DNA of 64,000 nt from positions 62,001-126,000 of the forward strand of contig NZ_NESI01000006.1 of NCBI RefSeq assembly GCF_002778325.1. The letters run 5' to 3'. Below the pieces are notes generated by a model, which saw nothing but the letters and a program-made list of their open reading frames with translations, was not told the DNA's origin and searched no databases. The stretch's first letter is position 1, and each line of letters opens with the position of its first letter. Positions 7,646 through 16,164 of the stretch are shown here, in pieces. The translations under genes were made by a program, and so were the position numbers. Source of the stretch: Limnohabitans sp. B9-3 (lineage in GTDB: Bacteria > Pseudomonadota > Gammaproteobacteria > Burkholderiales > Burkholderiaceae_C).

Positions 7646-8731
7646 ATGAGCGCACAACTTTCAAGCGTGGTGCTAGGCGCGGGCCTGATGGGCCGTTTGC
7701 TGGCCCACACCTTGGCGCAACTCGGCCACCACGTGACGGTGTACGAAGCCCAAGGCCCTGATGCCCAAGGTGCAGCGGCGCGTGTGGCGGCGGCGATGTT
7801 GGCACCACTGGCCGAATCGGCCATCACCGAATTGCCCGTGGTGCAGATGGGCCAGCACGCGCTCAAGCGTTGGCCCGAGTTGATCGCGCCGTTGTCGGAG
7901 CCGGTGTTCTTTCAGCAAAACGGCACGCTGGTGCTGTGGCACCGGCAAGACGCGGCCGAGGCCAAACGGTTTGAACAACTGCTGCACCGCACGCAGCAAC
8001 AACTGCCCAGCTTGCCTGCGGCGCAAACGTTGAACGCAGAAGGTTTGCTGCAACACGAGCCTTCGTTAGAAAACCGTTTCAACCAAGCCCTGTACTTACC
8101 CGGTGAAGGCCAGCTCGACAACCGCCAACTGCTGGCCGCCTTGCTCAAAAGCTTGGAGCAGCAAAACGTCGCCCTGCACTGGAACAGCCCCCGCGCGCCC
8201 GAAGATTTTCAACCGGGCCAGATTGGCCAACCCGATTGGGTGTTCGACTGCCGCGGCTTGGGCGCACGCACCGAATGGACCCAACTGCGCGGCGTGCGCG
8301 GTGAGGTGATTCGCTTGCATGCCCCCGAAGTCACGCTGGAGCGCCCCACCCGTTTGATCCACCCCCGCTACCCCATCTACATCGCGCCCAAAGAAGACCA
8401 TGTGTTTGTGATCGGCGCGACCGAGATCGAGACCGAAGATTTATCGCCCGCGAGCGTACGCTCTACGCTGGAGTTGCTCAGCGCGGCTTACACCGTGCAC
8501 AGCGGCTTTGCCGAGGCGCGCATCCTGGAAGTCGCCACACAAGCACGCCCGACCTTGACCGACAATTTGCCGGCCATCCGCTGTTTGGGCGAGCGCACTT
8601 TGCAGATCAACGGTCTGTACCGCCACGGTTTTTTGATCTCGCCCGCCATGCTCGACGTGGTGATGGAGTGGGTGCACCACCACACCACCACTTTGGCAGA
8701 ACAATTCCAATTGAAGTTTGAACATGTCTGA
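7646..8731 (+). CDS. thiO: Glycine oxidase ThiO (FAD-dependent)
   Basis: ThiO oxidises glycine to iminoglycine (dehydroglycine), one of the three inputs of thiazole synthesis by ThiG. The 361-residue protein opens with the FAD-binding motif VVLGAGLMGRLLAHTLAQ, has the DAO-fold segment GLLQHEPSL and the C-terminal RPTLTDNLPAIR plus GLYRHGFLISP that binds FAD. The ATG at 7646 follows the Shine-Dalgarno-like AAAGGA at 7631-7636. It overlaps thiS by 8 bases. Use of ThiO rather than ThiH indicates oxygen-dependent thiazole synthesis. Confidence 0.95.
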   Translation: MSAQLSSVVLGAGLMGRLLAHTLAQLGHHVTVYEAQGPDAQGAAARVAAAMLAPLAESAITELPVVQMGQHALKRWPELIAPLSEPVFFQQNGTLVLWHRQDAAEAKRFEQLLHRTQQQLPSLPAAQTLNAEGLLQHEPSLENRFNQALYLPGEGQLDNRQLLAALLKSLEQQNVALHWNSPRAPEDFQPGQIGQPDWVFDCRGLGARTEWTQLRGVRGEVIRLHAPEVTLERPTRLIHPRYPIYIAPKEDHVFVIGATEIETEDLSPASVRSTLELLSAAYTVHSGFAEARILEVATQARPTLTDNLPAIRCLGERTLQINGLYRHGFLISPAMLDVVMEWVHHHTTTLAEQFQLKFEHV

Positions 8732-8936
8732 CACGACCCTCGAAGTGCTGATCAACCACGCACCGCACACCTTGCCGCAAGGCGCCACATTGGCCGATGC
8801 CGTGGCCGTGTCTGGCATTCAGCCCCCCTTTGCAGCCGCTGTGAATCTGCAGTTTGTGCCGCGCGGGCAATATGCTGCGCACGCGCTATGCGACCACGAC
8901 AAAATTGAATTAATCTCCCCCATCACAGGCGGATAA
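8724..8936 (+). CDS. thiS: Sulfur carrier protein ThiS
   Basis: This 70-residue ubiquitin-like protein ends in the obligatory Gly-Gly (SPITGG), whose terminal carboxylate is adenylated and converted to a thiocarboxylate that donates sulfur to ThiG. The start at 8724 (MSDTTLE) lies inside the end of thiO; a TTG two codons upstream is less likely. The adenylating partner ThiF is not in the window and may be supplied by MoeB. Confidence 0.95.
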   Translation: MSDTTLEVLINHAPHTLPQGATLADAVAVSGIQPPFAAAVNLQFVPRGQYAAHALCDHDKIELISPITGG

Positions 8937-8943
8937 ATAGACC

Positions 8944-9750
8944 ATGACCACACCCACACTGCACGCCGATCCACTCACGCTGTACGGCGAAACATTTCAA
9001 AGCCGCTTGATGCTGGGCACCTCGCGCTACCCATCGCCTAGCGTGTTGCTGCAGGCCATTGAGCGCTCGCAACCGGCCATGCTGACCGCCTCGCTGCGCC
9101 GTCAAACCGGCAGCGGGGGTGAAGCCTCACAAAGTTTTTGGAACCTGCTGCGCGAAGCCAAAGTGCCCGTGTTGCCCAACACCGCCGGTTGCCACAGCAT
9201 GCAAGAAGCCATCACCACCGCCGAGATGGCGCGTGAGGTGTTTGAGACCGACTGGATCAAACTCGAACTGATTGGCGACGACTACACCTTGCAACCCGAC
9301 ACACTGAACTTGCCCGAGGCGGCCAGCCGCCTGATCAAGGCTGGCTTCAAAGTGCTGCCCTACACCACCGACGATTTGGTGCTGTGCCAACGCTTGGTCG
9401 ATGTGGGCTGCCAAGCCGTGATGCCTTGGGCCGCCCCCATCGGCACGGGCAAAGGCCCTATCAACCCGCACGCCTTGCGCACCCTGCGTGACCGCTTGGA
9501 TGTGCCCATGATCGTGGACGCGGGCTTGGGGCTGCCCTCGCACGCCTGCCAAGTGCTGGAGTGGGGCTTTGATGCCGTGCTGCTCAACACCGCCGTGGCC
9601 TTGGCGCAAGACCCCGTCAGCATGGCCGGTGCCTTTGCCGATGCCGTCAACGCAGGACGCGCCGCCTACCGCTCGGGCGCCATGCAAGCGCAAGACAGCG
9701 CTCAGCCCAGCACGCCCGTTCTGGGCACTCCGTTTTGGCACCAAGCATGA
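8944..9750 (+). CDS. thiG: Thiazole synthase ThiG
   Basis: ThiG combines deoxyxylulose 5-phosphate, the ThiO product and ThiS thiocarboxylate into the thiazole phosphate moiety. The 268-residue TIM barrel shows SRLMLGTSRYPS at the start, the Schiff-base lysine K106 in DWIKLELIGDD, and the phosphate-binding run PIGTGKGPINP and VDAGLGLPS. The gene begins 7 bases after the thiS stop and overlaps thiE by 4 bases. Its substrate deoxyxylulose 5-phosphate is also made by Dxs, encoded at 33719-35599. Confidence 0.97.
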   Translation: MTTPTLHADPLTLYGETFQSRLMLGTSRYPSPSVLLQAIERSQPAMLTASLRRQTGSGGEASQSFWNLLREAKVPVLPNTAGCHSMQEAITTAEMAREVFETDWIKLELIGDDYTLQPDTLNLPEAASRLIKAGFKVLPYTTDDLVLCQRLVDVGCQAVMPWAAPIGTGKGPINPHALRTLRDRLDVPMIVDAGLGLPSHACQVLEWGFDAVLLNTAVALAQDPVSMAGAFADAVNAGRAAYRSGAMQAQDSAQPSTPVLGTPFWHQA

Positions 9751-10658
9751 GCTTGCACTTGAACACTGCACAAGACATTGCCCAAGCACTGGCCACCCAA
9801 CACGCGGCCATGTTGGCGGGCGATGCCTCGTCCTACGCACAAGCCGTGCACACCTCCGATGCGACGCTCAGCACACAAAGCGCAGGCGTGCTGCAAGGCT
9901 GTCGCATGCTGGGATTTTTAGAGCATGACGCGCAGTGCGTGGCGCAAGCTTGGGGCCTTCAAACGAAACGCACAGGACAGTTCTCGGTCAACGACTGGCC
10001 TTGCACCCCGCAAGATTTCGGCATTGCGCCCAGTCCTCGTGCCAACGCATTCCCCACCTGCCCTCACGCGCTGGGCCTGTACGCCGTGCTACCCGACGCC
10101 CAATGGGTGGGCCGCATGGCGCGTGCCGGTGTGCCCACGGTGCAACTGCGCTTCAAGTCAGAAGACGCAACAGCCATTCGCCAAGAAGTTCGCGCCGCGG
10201 TGCAAGCCGTGCAAGGCACAGGCTCGCTATTGTTCATCAACGACCATTGGCGAATCGCCATTGATGAGGGCGCTTACGGCGTGCACCTCGGCCAAGAAGA
10301 CATGGACGACGCCCCGATTGAAAAAATACGTGCTGCTGGCCTTCGGCTGGGTTTGAGCACCCACGGCTACGCCGAAATGATGCGTGCCGATGCGGTCAGC
10401 CCCAGCTACATCGCTTTGGGCGCGGTGTTTCCCACCACCCTCAAACGCATGCAAACCGCACCGCAAGGCACGGGCCGCTTGTATGCCTACGCCAAGCTCA
10501 TGCAGCACAGCCCCTTGGTGGCCATTGGCGGCATCGATGAAGCGCGCATTCCTGTGGTGATGCAAAGCGGCGTGGGTTCCATCGCCGTGGTGCGCGCGAT
10601 CACAGGAGCCGACCACCCAGAAGCCGCTGCACACACTTTGCAAGACTTGATGCGATGA
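9747..10658 (+). CDS. thiE: Thiamin-phosphate synthase ThiE with an N-terminal extension
   Basis: The C-terminal 195 residues form a normal ThiE barrel, which couples HMP pyrophosphate with thiazole phosphate. VQLRFK lies near residue 132, followed by FINDHWRIAIDEGAYGVHLGQED, GLSTHGY, ALGAVFPTTLK and the end motif VAIGGI. ThiE enzymes are usually about 210 residues; here 303. The first ~105 residues have no motif I recognise. They are in frame, without a break, and begin at an ATG overlapping the thiG stop (ATGA), so they appear to be genuinely translated. The extension may be a degenerate fused domain. Confidence 0.93.
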   Translation: MSLHLNTAQDIAQALATQHAAMLAGDASSYAQAVHTSDATLSTQSAGVLQGCRMLGFLEHDAQCVAQAWGLQTKRTGQFSVNDWPCTPQDFGIAPSPRANAFPTCPHALGLYAVLPDAQWVGRMARAGVPTVQLRFKSEDATAIRQEVRAAVQAVQGTGSLLFINDHWRIAIDEGAYGVHLGQEDMDDAPIEKIRAAGLRLGLSTHGYAEMMRADAVSPSYIALGAVFPTTLKRMQTAPQGTGRLYAYAKLMQHSPLVAIGGIDEARIPVVMQSGVGSIAVVRAITGADHPEAAAHTLQDLMR

Positions 10659-12844
10659 ATCCCTGCGCACAACACCACGCCCTCCACCACGTTCACAGCG
10701 CAACAGCCGTGGCGGTAGCCCTGCTTTTGAGCACGGGCTTGGGTTCTGGTTTGGCTAGTGCGCAGACGGCCTTGGACGAAGTCACGGTCACCGCACAACC
10801 GCCGTTGGGTGTTTCTGGGTTTGACGATGTCCCCGCCTATGCCTTGCCTCTGAGCGTCAGTACCTTTTCTCAAACCGACTTGCGCGACATCGGTGCGCAA
10901 CGCGTCAGTGATGCGATGCTGCTCGACGCCTCTGTGAGCGAGAGCTACAACTTGCCCGCCTACTGGGACCAGCTCAGCGTGCGTGGGCTCACTCTGGACA
11001 ACCGCTACAACTTCCGACGCGATGGCTTGCCGATCTCGGCACAAACCATCATCGGACTCGAAAACAAAGAACGCATCGAACTGCTCAAAGGCACCAGCGG
11101 CATACAAGCAGGCACCAGTGCGCCGGGTGGCTTGGTGAATTACGTGGTCAAGCGCCCCCCCATGCGTGACACCCAAAGCATTCGCAACGTGACGCTGAGT
11201 TACGGACCTGGCGACACCCGATCGGTAGCCCTTGACTTGGGCAACCGATTCGGCGAGCAAGCGCAATGGGGCTACCGCCTAAATGTGGCGCACACCGATT
11301 TGAACCCTGTCATCCGCGACACGCAAGGTCAGCGCGAACTGGTCGCCTTGGCCATGGACTGGCGCTTAGATGCAAAAAACCGGTTGGAATGGGAGTTTGA
11401 ACAAAGTCATGTCGAACAAATTGGCGTGAACTTTTACAGCTTGCTGGATAACGGTCCGAACGCCACGCCCACCCTGCCAGCCCCTGTGGATGGCACACGC
11501 AACATCACGCGCCAACCCAACGCCCGCCCCGGTGTGTTTGATGGACTCACGGGCAGCCTGCGCTTCAAACACCAGCTGGAGAACAACTGGTTGTGGACCA
11601 CGCAGTACGCAGTGCAACGGCTGCGTGCAGACGATCGTTTGATCTATGCCTCGGGCTGCAGCGCCACGGTGCAAGACCGTTTTTGTGCCAACGGCAATTT
11701 TCAGATTTACGACTACAACACAGAGAACGAGCGACGCAACAACGATGTGGTGCAGACCGCGTTGAATGGTCAAATCAGCTGGGGCGGCTTGGAACACGAT
11801 GTCACCTTGAGTGTGATGCGCCAACGTTTGGTGGATGACATGCCACCCACCCAAACCAGCCCGCTGCTGGGCACAACCAACAGCATCAGCGGAGGTCTCA
11901 CGCCCCCTGTCCAAGCCGCAGACAGAAGCGGCTTGATGAGCAACACCCGCGACGCCAGCACCGAATGGGCTTTGAAAGACCGCATCAAACTCAATGACCG
12001 CACATCGACCTGGCTGGGCGTTCGCTACACACAACTCAAACGCCAAACAGCGATGACCGATGGCTCATTGCCCACACAAGACCAACGCAACTTCATGACC
12101 CCTTGGTTGGCCGTGAGCCACCAGCTCGATGCAGGCCCCATGGTGTTTGCCAGTGCGGGGCAAGGCATTGAATCAGAGGTGTCGCCCAATGCACCGTGGA
12201 CCAGTTACAGCAACGCGGGCCAAGCACTGCCCACGTTACGCAGCCATCAACACGAAGTGGGCATCAAGAGTTTTGCCTATCAAACCAACTGGCAAGCCAC
12301 GTGGTTTGACATCACCCGTCCCGTGTCGGGTGACTCCGCAGGATGCAGCAACGGTGGCACTTGCGTGCGCCAAATGGATGGCCAAGCCCATCACCGAGGC
12401 CTAGAGCTCAATGGGCGCACGGTTCAGGGGAGCTGGACTTGGGGTGGTTCAACCACCTGGCTGCATGCGCGACGTGAAAACGCGACCAGTGACCCCACCC
12501 TCAATGGCGAACGCCCCATCAACGTGCCCAGGTACATCATGCGTGGCTTGGCCGAATACCGTTTTACCGGCATCGCCGGACTGCGTACTGGCTTGCGTGT
12601 ATCGCGCGAAGGCGATCGCAACGCGATGGAGCATGGAGAAATCGTGTTGCCCGCATGGACCACGCTAGATTTGACTGCCCACTACGACACCCGCTCTGAC
12701 CGACAGCCAACGACTTGGACATGGGCAATTCAGAACTTGACCAACAAGCACTACTGGCGTGAATCGCCGAAGGCGCATCATCAATATTTTTTAAATCCGG
12801 GAGCGCCCAGAACCCTTCGTGCCAGTGTTCAGTGGCACCTCTGA
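10655..12844 (+). CDS. TonB-dependent outer-membrane receptor in the thiamin operon
   Basis: The 729-residue protein has a signal peptide ending near GLASAQTA, a TonB-box-like LDEVTVTA, a plug domain with SVRGLTLDNRYNFRRDG, ERIELLKGTSGIQAGTSAPGGLVNYVVKRPP (in two parts here), and a 22-strand-type barrel to the C-terminus. It overlaps thiE by 4 bases (ATGA), so it is co-translated with thiamin synthesis genes. By family it looks like siderophore receptors, but its position points to high-affinity uptake of thiamin or a precursor across the outer membrane. The last residue is Leu rather than the common Phe. Function as a thiamin-type receptor is inferred from context. Confidence 0.85.
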   Translation: MNPCAQHHALHHVHSATAVAVALLLSTGLGSGLASAQTALDEVTVTAQPPLGVSGFDDVPAYALPLSVSTFSQTDLRDIGAQRVSDAMLLDASVSESYNLPAYWDQLSVRGLTLDNRYNFRRDGLPISAQTIIGLENKERIELLKGTSGIQAGTSAPGGLVNYVVKRPPMRDTQSIRNVTLSYGPGDTRSVALDLGNRFGEQAQWGYRLNVAHTDLNPVIRDTQGQRELVALAMDWRLDAKNRLEWEFEQSHVEQIGVNFYSLLDNGPNATPTLPAPVDGTRNITRQPNARPGVFDGLTGSLRFKHQLENNWLWTTQYAVQRLRADDRLIYASGCSATVQDRFCANGNFQIYDYNTENERRNNDVVQTALNGQISWGGLEHDVTLSVMRQRLVDDMPPTQTSPLLGTTNSISGGLTPPVQAADRSGLMSNTRDASTEWALKDRIKLNDRTSTWLGVRYTQLKRQTAMTDGSLPTQDQRNFMTPWLAVSHQLDAGPMVFASAGQGIESEVSPNAPWTSYSNAGQALPTLRSHQHEVGIKSFAYQTNWQATWFDITRPVSGDSAGCSNGGTCVRQMDGQAHHRGLELNGRTVQGSWTWGGSTTWLHARRENATSDPTLNGERPINVPRYIMRGLAEYRFTGIAGLRTGLRVSREGDRNAMEHGEIVLPAWTTLDLTAHYDTRSDRQPTTWTWAIQNLTNKHYWRESPKAHHQYFLNPGAPRTLRASVQWHL

Positions 12845-12895
12845 AAATGGCGTAAAAATGCTGACGTTGGTAATTTTTTCTGGATTTAAAAAAGT

Positions 12896-14035
12896 ATGAA
12901 CGACAAAAACGGAAAGTATTTAGGAAGTCTTCCAAAGTTCTCGCGGGCAGCCGTTGTTCGGGAGTTTGGTAAGCCACTGGAAATCAAAAACGTACCCATC
13001 CCTGACAAGGTGGAGCCACGCGCACTGATTGTCAAAACCACCGCATGTTCTATCTGTGGGACAGATGTGCACTTATCGCGTGGCAATCTTGCGCTCAAGG
13101 TGGATCTTCCAGTGATCCTCGGACACGAGATGGTTGGCAAAGTGGTGGCCATCGGCGAGGGCGCCGACCGTGACAGCGTGGGGCAACCCGTGCGCTTGGG
13201 CGATCGCATTCTTTGGACGCATACCTCTTGCGGCTCATGTTATTTCTGCACGGTCGCCCAGCAGCCCACGTTGTGCGACAACCGTCGTGCGTATATGTAC
13301 GAGAGCAGTGACAAGTATCCGTATCTCTTGGGTGGATTTTCTGAATACGGGTATGTGCTTCCCGAGTCTGGTCGGGTACGTGTGCCCGACAACGTGGACG
13401 ATGCCGTCGCCAGCCTGTGCAGCTGCGCCTTTCGTTCCGTGATGAATGCCTTCGACAATTTAGGCCCGATCGATCCGAGCGAACACGTGGCCATTCAGGG
13501 GGCAGGTCCGCTGGGGATCTTGGCTGCTGCAGTGGCGCGCGTTGCTGGTGCACGTAGCGTGACGGTGATTGGCGCACCTGCGAATCGACTGGCCCTGGCC
13601 AGTGAATTTGGTGCCACCCATACGCTCAACATTGAGTCCACAACGCATGAAGAACGCCTGCAGAAGATGAGAGAGATCACGGAGGGCCGAGGGCCAGATA
13701 TGGTCTTGGAATTCACAGGCTTTCCAGGTGCTTTTAACGAAGGCCTTGATCTCGTGCGAAAAGGCGGTCGCTACCTCACCGTTGGACAACTTGGGACGGG
13801 CACCACCACTTTCAGTCCCTCCATGATTGTGAAAAAAAACATCCGGATCATTGGCTCTTTTTCTGGTGATGTGAAGTCCTATTGGAAAGCCCTGCAATTT
13901 GCATCCGCGCACATGGACCGCATCCCATTCCGAAAAATGATATCTGGCCAATACGCTTTAGAAGATGTCAACATCGCTTTGGACAAGATGCATCGTCTGG
14001 AAGAAATCAAACCATTGATCTTGATGGAGCCTTGA
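12896..14035 (+). CDS. Zinc-dependent medium-chain alcohol dehydrogenase
   Basis: This 379-residue cytoplasmic MDR-family enzyme carries the catalytic zinc site C51-SI-CGTD with GHE further on. It has a full four-cysteine structural zinc lobe (CGSCYFC...C) and a Rossmann motif GAGPLGILAAAV. It should oxidise an alcohol or reduce an aldehyde with NAD(P); the substrate is not evident. It starts 51 bases after the TonB receptor gene without a strong ribosome site, and its base composition is lower in G+C than the thiamin genes, so it may be a separate unit. Threonine or sorbitol dehydrogenase-like roles are alternatives. Confidence 0.8.
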   Translation: MNDKNGKYLGSLPKFSRAAVVREFGKPLEIKNVPIPDKVEPRALIVKTTACSICGTDVHLSRGNLALKVDLPVILGHEMVGKVVAIGEGADRDSVGQPVRLGDRILWTHTSCGSCYFCTVAQQPTLCDNRRAYMYESSDKYPYLLGGFSEYGYVLPESGRVRVPDNVDDAVASLCSCAFRSVMNAFDNLGPIDPSEHVAIQGAGPLGILAAAVARVAGARSVTVIGAPANRLALASEFGATHTLNIESTTHEERLQKMREITEGRGPDMVLEFTGFPGAFNEGLDLVRKGGRYLTVGQLGTGTTTFSPSMIVKKNIRIIGSFSGDVKSYWKALQFASAHMDRIPFRKMISGQYALEDVNIALDKMHRLEEIKPLILMEP

Positions 14036-14090
14036 GGCCATGCGCGTCGAGGTCTAGACAGTGACACCCCAAAAATGCCTGGCATCGGCT

Positions 14091-14119
14091 TTTAAAAATG
14101 GTGATTTCTTTGCTATACT
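14091..14119 (+). promoter_or_regulatory. Promoter of tRNA-Asn
   Basis: A sigma-70-like pair TTTAAA (14091-14096) and TATACT (14114-14119) is separated by exactly 17 bases, about 43 bases before the tRNA. The leader then contains a small hairpin, AAGCG-TTGAA-CGCTT, at 14133-14147. No other gene competes for this promoter. Confidence 0.6.
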
Positions 14120-14161
14120 ATCGATCTCTGTGAAGCGTTGAACGCTTTACATACCGAATAT

Positions 14162-14237
14162 TCCTCGATAGCTCAGTCGGTAGAGCGCCGGACTGTTAAT
14201 CCGTAGGTCCCTGGTTCGAGCCCAGGTCGAGGAGCCA
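14162..14237 (+). tRNA. tRNA-Asn (anticodon GTT)
   Basis: The 76-base sequence folds as a cloverleaf. The acceptor TCCTCGA pairs with TCGAGGA, the D stem is GCTC/GAGC, the anticodon loop CTGTTAA has GTT, and the T arm is CTGG-TTCGAGC-CCAG. The CCA end is encoded. The base pair 27-43 is a C-U mismatch at the base of the anticodon stem, where G-U is found in the E. coli tRNA. Confidence 0.97.
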
Positions 14238-14240
14238 AAT

Positions 14241-14276
14241 AAAAGCCCTTGCATTCAATTGCAAGGGCTTTTTTCT
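14241..14276 (+). terminator. Rho-independent terminator after tRNA-Asn
   Basis: The arms AAGCCCTTGCA and TGCAAGGGCTT surround a TTCAAT loop and are followed by a run of T (14270-14274). The perfect G+C-containing stem directly behind the tRNA makes a strong intrinsic terminator and closes a single-tRNA transcript. Confidence 0.92.
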
Positions 14277-14302
14277 TTTCTGGACAGTTTTCTATCTCCC
14301 AA

Positions 14303-14400
14303 CGAGCCAGGGAGCGTCAGACTGCGCTACGAAACGTGTCTGGAGGTACTAAGGAATGCCACTAGCCTAAATCAGAGGACCAAGGTTCCGTTACAGTCTG
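14303..14400 (+). promoter_or_regulatory. Structured leader of nhaA, candidate cation-sensing riboswitch (nhaA-I-like)
   Basis: The 197 bases between the tRNA terminator and nhaA hold no convincing gene but look like a structured RNA. GCCAGGGAGCG is followed by a hairpin whose arms are CAGAC (14319-14323) and GTCTG (14338-14342), then GGAGGTACTAAGGAATGCCACT at 14342-14363 and an A/G-rich tail. A GCCGCCTCGCGG hairpin plus T run follows at about 14442-14461 and could be an expression platform. Known Li+/Na+-sensing nhaA-I RNAs occupy this position in proteobacteria. The match to that class is from memory of position and motif style, so it is a candidate only. Confidence 0.5.
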
Positions 14401-14473
14401 AGTGGGTGCTGTTTTATTTCAGCAGGTTCATGCGAAGGTCGGGCCGCCTCGCGGATCTTTTTATGCACAACCT

Positions 14474-15670
14474 ATGGTCAATATCCAAAGCCCTTTATCG
14501 GCAACCTTCGAGCGTTTCTTCAATTCGGAGAAATCCAGTGGAATTCTGATTCTGCTCTGCACCCTTGTTTCACTGGCCATTGCCAACTCGCCTTTCAGCG
14601 AACCCTATTTGCATTTCTGGCATCTCCAAATTCTTGGCCTTAGTGTTGAGCAATGGGTCAACGATGGCTTGATGGCTATTTTTTTCTTGTTCATCGGCCT
14701 TGAACTTGAGCGTGAGTTGTACAGCGGCGAACTGTCGGACTTCAGAAATGCCTTGTTACCCATTTTTGCCGCTGCAGGTGGCATTGCACTACCAGCGCTC
14801 ATTCACTTCGGCTTGAATATGGGCATGCCAACTCAGGTTGGCATGGGTATCCCAATGGCTACAGACATTGCATTTGCACTGGGTGTTCTGGCGTTGCTAG
14901 GAGGCCGCGTTCCTGTCTCGCTGAAAATTTTTCTAACAGCTTTAGCGGTCATGGATGATCTGGGCGCGATCATTGTTATTGCCGTGTTTTACACCAAAAG
15001 CTTATCAACCGCGCATTTAATGGCTGCCATTGGGGTCTTTTTCTTAATGGTTTTAATGAACCGCACACTGCGAATCATCGCCCTGCTGCCCTACTTAATT
15101 GGTGGAGCAATCATGTGGTACATGATGTTGAAATCAGGCGTGCATGCAACGATCGCCGGTGTGATGCTTGCATTTGCAATTCCATACTCAATCAAGCAGG
15201 AGGATAGAGAGTCGCCCTCTCACAAGCTTGAGCATCTTCTCCACAAGCCAATAGCCTTTTTTGTATTGCCGATCTTTGCCTTAGCAAATACTGGAATCGT
15301 CATCGGCTCAAGTTGGGCGGAAGATCTAAGTAGTGCAAACAGCATAGGGATCGTGTCTGGTTTGGTCATTGGCAAACCTTTGGGAATCACACTGCTTGTC
15401 TTCATAGCTGTATTGCTCGGGATCTGCCGGCTTCCATTCGGCATGAATTGGAAGCATGTATTTGGCGCAGGACTGCTGGGTGGCATAGGCTTCACGATGT
15501 CAATTTTTATCACCAATCTGGCCTTCACTGGTGAGGCTGAATTGATCAATGCATCAAAGATTGCCATATTGCTGGCATCTGTGACAGCGGGCAGCATTGG
15601 ATTTTTGTGGCTTACGCTGTTTGGGGGTAACGCCAATTTGTCATCTAAGCAACGCGACCCAGCGCCCTAG
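14474..15670 (+). CDS. nhaA: Na+/H+ antiporter NhaA
   Basis: NhaA exchanges two H+ for one Na+ (or Li+) across the inner membrane and controls pH and salt balance. The 398-residue protein has about 12 membrane segments, the motif PMATDIAFALGVLALLGGRVP, and the paired aspartates in AVMDDLGAI that form the ion site. LKSGVHATIAGV and GIGFTMSIFI are also family marks. Length matches the usual 388-400. Met at 14474 was chosen over the longer frame from 14402, because NhaA similarity begins shortly after it. The gene is richer in A+T than its neighbours and lies next to a tRNA, a possible sign of transfer. Confidence 0.96.
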   Translation: MVNIQSPLSATFERFFNSEKSSGILILLCTLVSLAIANSPFSEPYLHFWHLQILGLSVEQWVNDGLMAIFFLFIGLELERELYSGELSDFRNALLPIFAAAGGIALPALIHFGLNMGMPTQVGMGIPMATDIAFALGVLALLGGRVPVSLKIFLTALAVMDDLGAIIVIAVFYTKSLSTAHLMAAIGVFFLMVLMNRTLRIIALLPYLIGGAIMWYMMLKSGVHATIAGVMLAFAIPYSIKQEDRESPSHKLEHLLHKPIAFFVLPIFALANTGIVIGSSWAEDLSSANSIGIVSGLVIGKPLGITLLVFIAVLLGICRLPFGMNWKHVFGAGLLGGIGFTMSIFITNLAFTGEAELINASKIAILLASVTAGSIGFLWLTLFGGNANLSSKQRDPAP

Positions 15671-15827
15671 ATAACGTTGATGGGCTGGAATAACCAGTTC
15701 GCGTTGCAATTTGCTTCAGCCCGATACCGGTGTCAACCAATTGCCGCGCAATAGCTAAGCTCAAGTTTTCTAAATACTTTCCTGGTCATCGTGCAGCTTG
15801 CGCGTCCTGACGTTGAATGCTAAACTT

Positions 15828-15841
15828 CATTAGCATTAATG
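15828..15841. promoter_or_regulatory. Inverted repeat before the HipB-like gene (possible autorepressor operator)
   Basis: The repeat CATTA-GCAT-TAATG lies 15 bases upstream of the preferred ATG at 15856. HipB-type antitoxins bind palindromes at their own promoter, so this is a reasonable operator candidate. It is short and could be chance in an A+T-rich stretch. Confidence 0.35.
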
Positions 15842-15855
15842 ATGAAAAGCCTAAT

Positions 15856-16164
15856 ATGACTAGCCTAATTGACGAGTTGCAAGGCGTTCGCACGCAGTTG
15901 GGCATGACTCAAGCGGACTTAGCCCACGCGGCCGGCGTGAACCGAATGACGGTATCCCGAATCGAGGCGGGTTACGACCCGCGCTTGTCCACGTTGAATG
16001 AGCTCATCAGAGCTTTGGGCATGGATGTCTTGTTGGTCCCCAAGGAACTCAAACAAGAAGTCAAAGGCTTCATCCAATCAGGCGGACGTGTCATTGGTCA
16101 AGCGCCTGGGATTGACGCGCCCAAATCTGTCGTGGAATTGTTGGCTGAGCCTTTGCGCAAATGA
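15856..16164 (+). CDS. HipB-like antitoxin, XRE-family regulator
   Basis: This 102-residue DNA-binding protein has a helix-turn-helix in MTQADLAHAAGVNRMTVSRIEAG, about residues 17-39, and a tail that may contact the toxin. It overlaps the HipA-like gene by 4 bases (ATGA), as in classical hipBA modules, where HipB neutralises HipA and represses the operon. An earlier in-frame ATG at 15817 would place the palindrome at 15828 inside the gene, so the later start is favoured. Confidence 0.85.
   Translation: MTSLIDELQGVRTQLGMTQADLAHAAGVNRMTVSRIEAGYDPRLSTLNELIRALGMDVLLVPKELKQEVKGFIQSGGRVIGQAPGIDAPKSVVELLAEPLRK

Noticed and set aside
6405..7649. Plus-strand frame of 414 codons
   Set aside because: It runs over the SDR end and antisense to thiD; composition is typical of a shadow frame.
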